From assembly GCF_007828955.1 (NCBI RefSeq), contig NZ_VIVR01000001.1, positions 4,092,001-4,156,000 of the forward strand: 64,000 nucleotides of DNA. The letters run 5' to 3'. Positions 42,270-50,329 of the stretch are shown piece by piece. Below the pieces are notes generated by a model, which was given only the letters and a program-made list of their open reading frames with translations, did not search any database and was not told where the DNA came from. The position numbers and the translations under genes are program-made. How positions within the stretch are numbered: the first letter of the stretch is position 1; the number at the start of each line of letters is the position of its first letter. This DNA is from Kitasatospora atroaurantiaca (GTDB taxonomy: Bacteria > Actinomycetota > Actinomycetes > Streptomycetales > Streptomycetaceae).

Positions 42270-44791
42270 TGCCGCTCTCCTTCGCCCTGCGGACCCTGCG
42301 CGCCCGGAAGGGCTCCTTCGCCGGCGCGTTCCTCGCGCTGTTCTGCGCCGCCGTGCTGATCACCGCCTGCGGCGCGCTGCTGGAGACCGGCCTGCGCGGT
42401 GAGATCCGCACCGAACGCTTCGCAGCCGCCCCGATCGTGGTGGCGGGCGACCAGAACGTCCACCAGGACACCGTCAAGGAGAAGAAGGGCAAGACCAAGG
42501 TCAAGCACAAGGCCAAGCCGCTCGCCGAGCGGGTCTGGCTGCCGGCATCGTCGACCGACCGGCTTGCCGCAGTCCCGGGCGTCGGCGCGGTCATCCCCGA
42601 ACTGACGTTTCCCGCTCAGCTGTTGAAGACCGACGACCGGCCCACGTACGGGCACTCCTGGGCCTCGGCGGCACTGACCCCGGCCACGCTCGCCGAGGGC
42701 CGGGCCCCGCAGGCCGCCGACGAGGTGGTGCTCGACCGGGGCCTGGCGGCCCGCCGAGGCCTGCGCGTCGGGGACCGGGTGACCGTACGCTCCACCCAGG
42801 CGCCGGCCGAGTACCGGATCAGCGGCCTGGCGAACGCCCGACTGGCCGAGCAGGGCGCTCTGTTCTTCAGTGAGGCGGAGACCGTCCGGCTCGCCGCCCA
42901 CCCCGGGCAGGTGAGCGTGATCGGTGTCCTGCCCCGGCCGGGCGTCGACCCCAAGAAGCTCGCCAAGGACCTCGCCCCGGCGCTGGCCGGCACCGGCGCC
43001 ACCGTTCATCTCGGCGCGGACCGGGGCCCGGTGGAGTTCCTGGACGCGGCCAACGCGCGGATCAGGCTGGTCAGCATGGGCGGCGCGATCGGGGGCACCG
43101 CGTTGCTGGTGGCCGTCCTGGTGGTCACGGGCACCTTCGCTCTGGGCATCCAGCAGCGGGCCCGGGAGATCGCCCTGCTCCGCGCGGTGGCCGTCACGCC
43201 TCGCCAGCTGCGCCGGATGATCGGACGGGAGGCGCTGCTGATCGGTTTGGCGGGCGGGCTCCTCGGTTCGGTGGCGGGCCTGCCGGTGGCGTACTGGCTG
43301 CACGGCCGGTTCGTCGAGCTCGGGGCCGTCCCGGCCACGCTGCAGGTCTCCGTCGGCTTCTTCCCGATGGCGGCGGCGGTCCTCGCGGCGGTTCTCGGCG
43401 GATGGTCCGCCGCCCGGCTGTCGGCCCGGCGGGCAGCCAGGATCCGTCCGGTGGAGGCGCTGGCCGAGGCCGCCGTGACAGACCGCGGTGTCGGCGGGGC
43501 GCGTATGCTCGCGGGCCTGCTGGTGCTGGCGGGCGGGGTCACCCTGGCCGCCGTCCTGACCGGCCTGGACACCGAGGCGGGGGCGACCCCCGTGACCTTC
43601 CTGACCGTGATCGTGCTGGCGGTGGTGGTCTCGCTGCTCGGCCCGCTGCTCGGCCGGATCGCGGCCGCCGTGATCGGTACGGTGCTGCGCGGCTCCCGGG
43701 TCAGCGGCCATCTGGCCGCCGCCAACCTGCGGACCGACCCCCGTCGGCTGGCCGCCGCCGCGGTGCCGCTGACCCTGCTCATTGCGATGGTCTGCACGGT
43801 GCTGTTCGCCGGGAGCACCCTCGGCTCGGCCGCCACCCGTCAGGCCGCGGACGGCAGCCGCGCCCGCTGGACGCTGGTCGCGACGGCTCCGGGAGTCCCG
43901 GCCGAGGCAGCGGCGGCGGTCCGGGCGCTGCCCGGGGTGACCGCGGTGACCGAGACCGTCCGCACCACCGTCCGGATCGGCCTGGAGAAGTACACCGCCC
44001 AGGGCGTCACCACCCGTGACCTGACGGAGAGTTGGGACCCGGGGGTGACCTCCGGTTCGCTCGCGGGCTTCGGCGACGGGGACATCGCGCTGAGCGAGCG
44101 GGCGGCGAAGGCACTCGGGTCGCATCCGGGAGACACCCTCCGGCTCACCCTCGGCGACGGCACGCCGGCCGCGCTCTCCGTCAGGGCGGTGTACTCCAGG
44201 GGGCTGGGATTCGGCGACCTGACGATGTCGCACGCGCTGGTGTCCGGGCACGTGGACGACCCGCTCTCCCCGGCCGTCGCGGTGGCGGCGGGGACGGGTG
44301 TCACCAAGGACCGGCTCGACGCGGCGGTCGCACGGTTCCCCGGTGTGGTGGTCCTCGACCGGGCCGGGGCCGGGCGGCTCGCGGCCGAGGTGCAGCAGTC
44401 CAACGTGGAGGTGAACCACCTGGCCATGGGCCTGGTCCTGGCCTTCACCGCGATCTCGGTGGTCAACACGCTCGCGATGTCGACCGCCGGCCGGGCTCGC
44501 GAGTTCGCACTGCTGCGGCTGACCGGCACCACCCGTCGGCAGGTCCTGCGGATGCTCCGCCTCGAGGCACTCGGCGTGGTGGCCACCGGAGTGGTGCTGG
44601 GCTCGGGCATAGCGCTCGTGGTGCTGACCGCCTTCAGCCTCGGTATGACCGGCACGGCGGCCCCGAGCTGGGGGTGGACGGCCTACGGCGCGGTACTCGC
44701 CCTGGCCGGCGCCCTGGCCCTGGCCGCGACCGCCCTCCCGGGGCGGCTGGCACTGCGGGAGCGCCCCGCCGAGGCCCTCGGGCGGCTGTAG
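42269..44791 (+). CDS. FtsX-domain ABC permease (two-module, MacB-like)
   Basis: This 840-residue protein starts at ATG 42269. It has one N-terminal span, a large outside domain (about 60-255) with a Lys-rich patch KEKKGKTKVKHKAKP, three spans of the first FtsX module (about 270-390), further spans, a second outside domain, and the last FtsX module near the C-terminus (AISVVNTLAMSTAGRAREFALL, then LRLEALG). This two-module architecture is typical of actinobacterial peptide- or lipid-export permeases. The partner ATPase is encoded directly upstream. No peptide synthesis gene lies beside it. Confidence 0.93.
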   Translation: MPLSFALRTLRARKGSFAGAFLALFCAAVLITACGALLETGLRGEIRTERFAAAPIVVAGDQNVHQDTVKEKKGKTKVKHKAKPLAERVWLPASSTDRLAAVPGVGAVIPELTFPAQLLKTDDRPTYGHSWASAALTPATLAEGRAPQAADEVVLDRGLAARRGLRVGDRVTVRSTQAPAEYRISGLANARLAEQGALFFSEAETVRLAAHPGQVSVIGVLPRPGVDPKKLAKDLAPALAGTGATVHLGADRGPVEFLDAANARIRLVSMGGAIGGTALLVAVLVVTGTFALGIQQRAREIALLRAVAVTPRQLRRMIGREALLIGLAGGLLGSVAGLPVAYWLHGRFVELGAVPATLQVSVGFFPMAAAVLAAVLGGWSAARLSARRAARIRPVEALAEAAVTDRGVGGARMLAGLLVLAGGVTLAAVLTGLDTEAGATPVTFLTVIVLAVVVSLLGPLLGRIAAAVIGTVLRGSRVSGHLAAANLRTDPRRLAAAAVPLTLLIAMVCTVLFAGSTLGSAATRQAADGSRARWTLVATAPGVPAEAAAAVRALPGVTAVTETVRTTVRIGLEKYTAQGVTTRDLTESWDPGVTSGSLAGFGDGDIALSERAAKALGSHPGDTLRLTLGDGTPAALSVRAVYSRGLGFGDLTMSHALVSGHVDDPLSPAVAVAAGTGVTKDRLDAAVARFPGVVVLDRAGAGRLAAEVQQSNVEVNHLAMGLVLAFTAISVVNTLAMSTAGRAREFALLRLTGTTRRQVLRMLRLEALGVVATGVVLGSGIALVVLTAFSLGMTGTAAPSWGWTAYGAVLALAGALALAATALPGRLALRERPAEALGRL

Positions 44792-44830
44792 GCCCTGTCC
44801 GACAGTTCCCGCCGGGCGCCCGCATGAGAG

Positions 44831-44861
44831 CGGGGCGGCCTCCCAAGGGGAGACCGCCCCG
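44831..44861. terminator. Bidirectional terminator after the FtsX permease
   Basis: Stem of 14 bp with one mismatch, CGGGGCGGCCTCCC at 44831-44844 against GGGAGACCGCCCCG at 44848-44861, with a 3-base loop, between convergent genes. Confidence 0.75.
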
Positions 44862-44873
44862 TTGCCGGGTGGC

Positions 44874-45101
44874 TCAGCCGCCGCTCTTGCGGCGGAAGTT
44901 GCGCTTGCCGCCCGCCGCCGAGTGGGTGCCGTGGATCTTCGACTCGCCGCCGGGGCCGCCGCCCGAGGCGTCCGTACGGGCGCCGTGCTTGCGCTGGAGG
45001 GCGGCCAGGAACTTGGCCTTGACGTCGTCCGGCGCGGCCTGGGCATCCGCTGCGGCCTCCGGCGCCTGCGGCTCGACGGATTCGGGTGCGTCGCTGCTCA
45101 T
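44874..45101 (-). CDS. DUF5302 small protein
   Basis: This 75-residue protein starts at ATG 45101 with AGGAGGT four bases upstream. It is acidic at the N-terminus ([15 protein letters not shown]) and has the DUF5302 core [18 protein letters not shown] and the basic tail [20 protein letters not shown]. It is predicted soluble and mostly disordered. The basic tail could contact nucleic acid, but no function is known. Confidence 0.85.
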   Translation of the reverse strand: MSSDAPESVEPQAPEAAADAQAAPDDVKAKFLAALQRKHGARTDASGGGPGGESKIHGTHSAAGGKRNFRRKSGG

Positions 45102-45171
45102 GGTGACCTCCTGGACGAGACTGGTGTGCAAGGCACACCTTGCCATGTCCCGGCCGGTCCGGCGCGCTCCT

Positions 45172-45276
45172 TCAGTCGCGCCGGTCGCGGTAGGTCGGCC
45201 CGCCGATCATGAACAGCAGTGCGGCGGTGGGGAATACGATCGAGGCGATCACGACGACGAAGAACTGCCAGACCAT
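45172..45276 (-). CDS. 34-residue single-span membrane microprotein
   Basis: ATG 45276 with GGAG eight bases upstream opens a frame of 34 codons ending TGA at 45172. The peptide begins [20 protein letters not shown], continues LFMIGG and ends PTYRDRRD. One membrane helix with a positively charged C-terminus predicts N-out/C-in. It ends 70 bp upstream of the DUF5302 start on the same strand. The ribosome-binding site, hydrophobic continuity and charged tail support a real gene. Function unknown. Confidence 0.6.
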   Translation of the reverse strand: MVWQFFVVVIASIVFPTAALLFMIGGPTYRDRRD

Positions 45277-45417
45277 GACGGGGCTCCAGACCGGCGGCGG
45301 GTGGTGGACAAATCTGACGGTATGTCCATAATTGTCCTCCCGCCACCGCTCTCACCCGCCAGAGGGATCACCGACCGAAGCCTGTCGCCCGCTCCGAGGG
45401 CCCGCCACACTGGCGGA

Positions 45418-46239
45418 ATGCACGTACAGCTCGCGGGGGAACCGCAGAGACCGGGCCGGGAGAGCGAGGACTTCGCGGCCGCATCGCCGGAGGCGCTGGT
45501 GCTGCTCGACGGTTCGAGCTCGCCGGTCGGACTGGAGTCCGGCTGCCGGCACGGCACCGCCTGGTACGTCCGCCGGCTCGGGGTGCACCTGCTCGCCCGG
45601 CTCACCGACCGCTCGGACCGGTCCATCGCCGAGTGCCTGTCCGACGCCATCGCCGAGACCGCCGCACTGCACGGCGGCCGCTGCGACCTGGCGCACCCCA
45701 ACACCCCCGCGGCCATGGTGGCCGCCGCCCGGCTGCACGGCAGCTCGCTGGAGTACCTGGTGCTGGGCGACTCGCTGCTCGTCCTCCACCTGAAGGACGG
45801 TCCGCCCAGGGTGATCGGGGACAACCAGCGCTTCCCCGGCGGCGAGGAGCTCCGCCGCCAGGTCTGGGCGACCGTGCCGGGCTCGGCCGAGCGCGAGGCG
45901 CTGCACATGCGCTACGCGCTGGCCGTCCGGGCGGCCCGCAACACCGGTCACGGGCCGTGGATCGCCGCCGCCTCCCCCAAGGCGGCCGGCCACGCGGAGA
46001 CCGGCTTCGTGCTGCTCTCCGAGCTGCACGCGGTCGCCGCGGTGACCGACGGTGCCTCGCGCTACACCGACCGCTTCGAGCTGGGCAGTTGGTCGGACGC
46101 GCTGCGCCTGCTCGCCGAGTCCGGCCCGGCCGAGCTGATCGCCCAGGTGCGGGCGGTGGAGCGGTCCGACGTCCGGTGCGAGCGCTGGCCGCGCGGCAAG
46201 CCGCACGACGACGCCTCGGCCCTGTACGCGCTGATCTGA
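45418..46239 (+). CDS. PP2C-like protein, probably lacking full metal site
   Basis: This 273-residue protein starts at ATG 45418. The layout follows PP2C phosphatases: VLLDGSSSP where PP2C has the first Asp-Gly, the HPNTPAAMVAAARL helix, EYLVLGDSLLVLHLKDGPPRVI (GDSxxxL strand), VAAVTDGASRY (the central DG motif) and PHDDASALYALI (the final DD). Several metal-binding Asp residues are thus present, though the N-terminal DGxGG motif is altered. It may be a phosphatase acting on Ser/Thr-phosphoproteins, or a pseudo-phosphatase. Monocistronic. Confidence 0.7.
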   Translation: MHVQLAGEPQRPGRESEDFAAASPEALVLLDGSSSPVGLESGCRHGTAWYVRRLGVHLLARLTDRSDRSIAECLSDAIAETAALHGGRCDLAHPNTPAAMVAAARLHGSSLEYLVLGDSLLVLHLKDGPPRVIGDNQRFPGGEELRRQVWATVPGSAEREALHMRYALAVRAARNTGHGPWIAAASPKAAGHAETGFVLLSELHAVAAVTDGASRYTDRFELGSWSDALRLLAESGPAELIAQVRAVERSDVRCERWPRGKPHDDASALYALI

Positions 46240-46399
46240 CCCCGACGGGCACCGCTCCGAACGGGCAACGCGTACTTCATCGCGCGGACCGGAGCAGTTC
46301 ACTGCACGGGGGTGGCTTCGCCATGCCCACGGCGGAAAAACTTGGCCAGACAAGTCGCAGGAACTTGTCCGCACAACTTCGCCGCCCCAAGGAGTTCAG

Positions 46400-48403
46400 G
46401 TGGATCCCCTTTCGCGACGCAAGTTCATCAGCTTGGCCGGTGCCGCCGCGGCCGCAGGTACCGCGCTCTCCGTACTCCCCGAGTCGCTGCAGCAGGCCCT
46501 TGCCGCGCCCGCCGTCTCCGGCACGATCAACGACGTCCAGCACGTGGTGATCTTCATGCAGGAGAACCGCGCCTTCGACCACTACTACGGCACGATGAAG
46601 GGCGTCCGGGGCTTCGCCGACCGCAACGCCATCAAGCTCCCGACCGGAAAGCCGGCGCTCTACCAGCCGTACTCGAACGCGGACGGCTACATCCTGCCGT
46701 TCCACATGGACACCGCCACCACCAGCGCCATCTGCGCCAACGCGCCCGCGATGAGCTATCCGGTGGACACCGCGATCTGGAACAACGGCAAGTACAACGC
46801 GTGGAACACCGCCCGCACCCCGGGCCTCGGCATGGGCTACTTCAACCGCGCCGACCTGCCCTTCTACTACGCACTGGCCGAGAACTTCACCATCTGCGAC
46901 CACTACTTCTGTTCCACGCTGACCCAGACCAACCCCAACCGGCTGCACCTGTTCACCGGCTCCAACGGCCTCTCGGTCGGCCAGTCGGCCGTCCTGGACA
47001 ACACCGAGCCGACCGCCGGGTTCACCTGGACCACCTACGCCGAGCGGCTGGAGGCGGCGGGGATCAGCTGGAAGATCTACCAGCAGAGCGACAACTTCGA
47101 CGACAACGCGCTCGCCTGGTTCGCCAACTTCAAGAAGGCCAAGCCGGGTTCGGCGCTCTACGACAAGGGCATGGCCACCGTCCCCGACCTGGTGACCGCC
47201 TTCAGGAACGACATCGACAACGGCACGCTGCCGCAGGTCTCCTGGATCATCGCCCCGGCCGCGCTCTCCGAGCACGCCAACTACAAGCCGGCGGCCGGTG
47301 AGGATCTCAGCGCCCGGCTGCTCGCCGTGCTGGCGGCCAACCAGTCGGTCTGGTCGCAGACCGCCTTCATCCTCAACTACGACGAGAACGGCGGCTTCTT
47401 CGACCACGTCCCGCCGCCGATCCCGCCCGCCTCGACCAGCCAGGGCCTCAGCTCGGTGAGCACCTCCGGCGAGATCTCCAACGGCAAGGCGATCGGCTTC
47501 GGTCCGCGCGTCCCGCTGATCGTCGTCTCCCCGTGGTCGCGCGGTGGGTACGTCAACTCCCAGGTGTTCGACCACACATCGGTCATCCGCTTCCTGGAGA
47601 AGCGCTTCGGGGTGCAGGAGCCCAACATCAGCGCCTGGCGCCGTACCGTGGCCGGCGACCTGACCTCGGCGTTCGGCTTCGGCAGCCAGAACACCGCCTG
47701 GCCGGCCCTGCCCGACACCAGCAGGTACGTCGGCGACGCCGACACCCAGTGCTCCACCCTCCCGGCGCCCACCGTCCCGGCCGTCCAGTCGGTGCCGGTC
47801 CAGGAGAGCGGCACCAAGCCCGCCCGCGCACTGCCCTGGCAGCCCAACGCCAACGGGCGGACCGACTGCTCGGGCGGCAAGTTCTGGATCGACATGACCA
47901 ACACCGGTACGGCGGGCGTGACTTACTACGTCTACCCGAACGCGTACCGGACCGACGGGCCGTGGCTCTACACCGTCGGAGCGGGCGCCACCGTCTCCGA
48001 CTACTGGTCGGCGGGCACGCCCACCGGCGCGTACGACCTCTCGCTCTACGGCCCGAACGGCTTCCACCGCCGCTTCAAGGGCAACCGCTCGACCTCCTGC
48101 GCCGGCGGGGCGGCCCTGCTGGAGGTGGCGTCGAGCTACGACACCGCCAACGGCAAACTCAACCTGACCTTCCGCAACACCGGCGGTGCGGCGGCGACGG
48201 TCACCGTCACCGACAACGCGTACGGGACCGGCGGGCCCTGGACGTACGGCCTGCCCGCCGGGGGAAGCGCGAGCGCCTCCTTCGCCACCAACCGGGGCTG
48301 GTACGACCTGACGGTCACCGCCAACACCTCCGACGGCTTCCTGCGGCGCCTGGCCGGCCACATCGAGAACGGCACCGACTCGATCACCGACCCGGCGAAC
48401 TGA
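46400..48403 (+). CDS. Tat-exported phosphocholine-specific phospholipase C
   Basis: This 667-residue protein starts at GTG 46400 (AAGGAG upstream). The twin-arginine signal is LSRRKFISLAG. The phosphoesterase domain (PF04185) begins VVIFMQENRAFDHYYGTMKG, with metal/catalytic residues in MQENRAFDH, HYFCSTLTQTNPNR and NYDENGGFFDHVPPP. Two C-terminal beta modules of the bacterial PLC type follow (about 485-580 and 580-660). It cleaves phospholipid headgroups outside the cell. In streptomycetes such genes often respond to phosphate, but no clear pair of PHO boxes was seen upstream. Confidence 0.93.
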   Translation: MDPLSRRKFISLAGAAAAAGTALSVLPESLQQALAAPAVSGTINDVQHVVIFMQENRAFDHYYGTMKGVRGFADRNAIKLPTGKPALYQPYSNADGYILPFHMDTATTSAICANAPAMSYPVDTAIWNNGKYNAWNTARTPGLGMGYFNRADLPFYYALAENFTICDHYFCSTLTQTNPNRLHLFTGSNGLSVGQSAVLDNTEPTAGFTWTTYAERLEAAGISWKIYQQSDNFDDNALAWFANFKKAKPGSALYDKGMATVPDLVTAFRNDIDNGTLPQVSWIIAPAALSEHANYKPAAGEDLSARLLAVLAANQSVWSQTAFILNYDENGGFFDHVPPPIPPASTSQGLSSVSTSGEISNGKAIGFGPRVPLIVVSPWSRGGYVNSQVFDHTSVIRFLEKRFGVQEPNISAWRRTVAGDLTSAFGFGSQNTAWPALPDTSRYVGDADTQCSTLPAPTVPAVQSVPVQESGTKPARALPWQPNANGRTDCSGGKFWIDMTNTGTAGVTYYVYPNAYRTDGPWLYTVGAGATVSDYWSAGTPTGAYDLSLYGPNGFHRRFKGNRSTSCAGGAALLEVASSYDTANGKLNLTFRNTGGAAATVTVTDNAYGTGGPWTYGLPAGGSASASFATNRGWYDLTVTANTSDGFLRRLAGHIENGTDSITDPAN

Positions 48404-48404
48404 G

Positions 48405-48515
48405 GCAACGGGCCAACCCGAGAAGGGGCGCGGGGAGCTGCGCGAGGCGGAAGGCAACGGTCTTTACCTTCCGATGTCGCGCAGTTCCCCGCGCCCCTAT
48501 GGGTTGACCCGTTGC
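48405..48515. repeat. Long inverted-repeat element, copy 3, with extra outer arms
   Basis: Outer arms GCAACGGGCCAACCC (48405-48419) and GGGTTGACCCGTTGC (48501-48515) pair with one mismatch; the inner arms carry the AGGGGCGCGGGGAxCTGCGCG / CGCGCAGTTCCCCGCGCCCCT core; GGAAGG pairs with CCTTCC in the centre. It lies between the convergent phospholipase and pirin genes and could also terminate both transcripts. Confidence 0.88.
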
Positions 48516-48531
48516 GTCAGGCCGTCAGGCC

Positions 48532-49482
48532 TCAGTCGATCGGGTGCCCGAAGGCCCCGGACTGGAAGTCCCGCATGGCCTGCTCCAGTTCACGGTGGCT
48601 GTTCATCACGAACGGCCCGTACCAGGCGACCGGCTCGCGGATCGGCTGCCCGCCCAGGATGATCACGTCCAGGTTGGGGTGCCGCGAGTCCTGCTTGGCG
48701 TCCGCCGCGATGGTGAGCGTGTCGCCCTCGCCGAACACCGCCGCCTGCCCGGTCCGGATCGGGCGGCCCTCGCTGCCCACCGTGCCGTCGCCGTTGAGCA
48801 CGTACGCCAGCGCGTTGAAGTCCTGGCGCCACGGGATGGTGATCTTGGCGCCCGGGGTGACGGTGGCGTGCAGCAGGGTGATCGGGGTGTGGGTCATGCC
48901 CGGGCCCTGGTGGCCGCCCATCTCACCGGCGATCAGGCGGAGGATGCCGCCGCCGTCCGGGGTGGAGAGCAGCTTCACGTGCCCGCCGTGGATGTCCTGG
49001 TAGCGCGGCGCGACCATCTTGTCGGCCGCCGGCAGGTTGACCCAGAGCTGGATGCCGTGGAAGAGGCCGCCGGTCATCACCAGGGACTCCGGCGGGGTCT
49101 CGATGTGCAGGATGCCCGAGCCGGCCGTCATCCACTGGGTGTCGCCGCCGCCGAGGTGCCCGCCGCCGCCGTGCGAGTCCTTGTGGATGAACTCGCCGTC
49201 GATCAGGTAGGTGACCGTCTCGAAGCCGCGGTGCGGGTGCCACGGGGTGCCCTTGGGCTCGCCGGCTCCGTAGTCCACCTCACCCATCTGGTCCATCATG
49301 ATGAACGGGTCGAGGTACTTGGTGTTGATCTTGGCGAAGGCGCGGCGGACGGGGAAGCCCTCGCCCTCGAAGCCCTCGGGGGCGGTGACCACGGTGAGGA
49401 CCGGCCGGGACGTCGTGACGGCGGGGTCGGGGGTGGCGACGCGCGGGAGGGTCAGCGGGTTGTCGACGGTCACGGCGGGCAT
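48532..49482 (-). CDS. Pirin family protein
   Basis: This 316-residue protein starts at ATG 49482 behind GAAGGAGG. The metal site of the N-terminal cupin is intact: His82 and His84 (WHPHRGFETVTY), His126 and Glu128 (GILHIE). The C-terminal cupin includes GPGMTHTPITLLHATV. Pirins are iron-dependent; some bacterial members have quercetin-dioxygenase activity, others modulate enzymes. Promoter region with an inverted repeat (49526-49562). Confidence 0.93.
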   Translation of the reverse strand: MPAVTVDNPLTLPRVATPDPAVTTSRPVLTVVTAPEGFEGEGFPVRRAFAKINTKYLDPFIMMDQMGEVDYGAGEPKGTPWHPHRGFETVTYLIDGEFIHKDSHGGGGHLGGGDTQWMTAGSGILHIETPPESLVMTGGLFHGIQLWVNLPAADKMVAPRYQDIHGGHVKLLSTPDGGGILRLIAGEMGGHQGPGMTHTPITLLHATVTPGAKITIPWRQDFNALAYVLNGDGTVGSEGRPIRTGQAAVFGEGDTLTIAADAKQDSRHPNLDVIILGGQPIREPVAWYGPFVMNSHRELEQAMRDFQSGAFGHPID

Positions 49483-49525
49483 GTCGGCCTCCTTCAGGGG
49501 TCTGTGGCCTACATCGATCAGGTTA

Positions 49526-49562
49526 GTTCAATCCTCAACCAATAGCAAGTTGAAAGTTGAAC
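49526..49562 (-). promoter_or_regulatory. Inverted repeat in the pirin promoter
   Basis: GTTCAATCCTCAAC (49526-49539) and GTTGAAAGTTGAAC (49549-49562) are complementary at 11 of 14 positions around a 9-base spacer, in a locally AT-rich stretch 44-80 bp before the pirin start. The repeated GTTCAA/TTGAAC half-sites look like a MarR/HxlR-type operator; the regulator gene is not nearby. Confidence 0.5.
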
Positions 49563-49605
49563 CATATGGGTGGGGCCGTGCCCGGCACGGGAAGCAGGGG
49601 CAGGG

Positions 49606-50121
49606 TCAGCCGTACATCCGGCGCATGGTGAAGTCGACCATCTGCTCGACCGCCTTGGCGTCGAAGACCATCCGGTGCTCGCCCTCCATGTCCAGCGCGA
49701 AGCCGTACCCGGTCGGCAGCAGGTCCAGGATCTCGGCGCCGGTCACGCTGAAGTGCTTGGAGTCCTTGCCGGCGTACCGGCGCAGCTCCTTCAGCGAGCT
49801 GAACATCGGGATCACCGGCGTGGGCGTGTTGTGCAACGCCAGGAAGCCGGGGCGGTCGCCGCGCGGGCAGTGCACCTTGGAGGTGATGAAGATGGCCTGG
49901 AAGTCCTCGACCGGCATCGAGCCCGTGGTGAAGGCCCGGACGGCATCCGCGAGGGATGGCGGCGAGGGTTCGGGGTACAGGGACTGCTGGGGTGCGGCCT
50001 GCGGCTGCGGCTCGCCGTACGGGCCGGGTCCTGGCATGCCGTTCATCCCTGCCTGCTGCTGCGCCTGCTGCTGGTAGGGGTCACTCTGGTAGGCGGTCTG
50101 CTCGTAGCCGTACACGTGCAC
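49606..50121 (-). CDS. SseB-like protein
   Basis: This 171-residue protein is given from GTG 50121. A TAGCCT box six bases before the second GTG (50115) suggests a leaderless start there (VYGYEQ). The N-terminal ~55 residues are Gln/Pro/Gly/Tyr-rich and disordered (YQQQAQQQAGMNGMPGPGPY). The rest is an SseB domain: LADAVRAFTTGSMPVEDFQA, TPVIPMFSSLKELRRYAG, and ALDMEGEHRMVFDAKAVEQM. Function in actinomycetes unknown. Confidence 0.85.
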   Translation of the reverse strand: MHVYGYEQTAYQSDPYQQQAQQQAGMNGMPGPGPYGEPQPQAAPQQSLYPEPSPPSLADAVRAFTTGSMPVEDFQAIFITSKVHCPRGDRPGFLALHNTPTPVIPMFSSLKELRRYAGKDSKHFSVTGAEILDLLPTGYGFALDMEGEHRMVFDAKAVEQMVDFTMRRMYG

Positions 50122-50237
50122 AGGCTATCGGGAGCACGGCTGCTGCGGGGCGGGCCCTCCGGACAATTCCGGACCGGGTCGGGTTGTGGGACGTGACCAC
50201 GTTCATAGCCCTTTCGCCTCGAAGGGCTTGAACAAGT

Positions 50238-50274
50238 TACCAACGGGTAGCATCATGGTGCCTACTGGTGGGTA
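50238..50274 (+). promoter_or_regulatory. Paired TetR-type half-dyads upstream of the acyl-CoA dehydrogenase
   Basis: TACCAACGGGTA (50238-50249) and TACTGGTGGGTA (50263-50274) are two related imperfect palindromes 25 bp apart. The first overlaps a possible -10 box TAGCAT (50248-50253). TACC-N4-GGTA-like sites are typical of TetR regulators of fatty-acid genes; the regulator gene is not in the window. Confidence 0.45.
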
Positions 50275-50329
50275 AGTGGGGCGCTCGAAGCGGCGGACCC
50301 CCGGAAGCGACGAACCGGAGATAACGGCC

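Noticed and set aside
42176..45046. A 956-codon minus-strand frame over the FtsX permease
   Set aside because: Composition is Arg/Gly/Gln-rich shadow sequence; the plus-strand permease has clear membrane segments.
46240..46399. PHO box upstream of phospholipase C
   Set aside because: Only one weak GTTCACT-like heptamer is seen; PhoP sites need at least two direct repeats in register.
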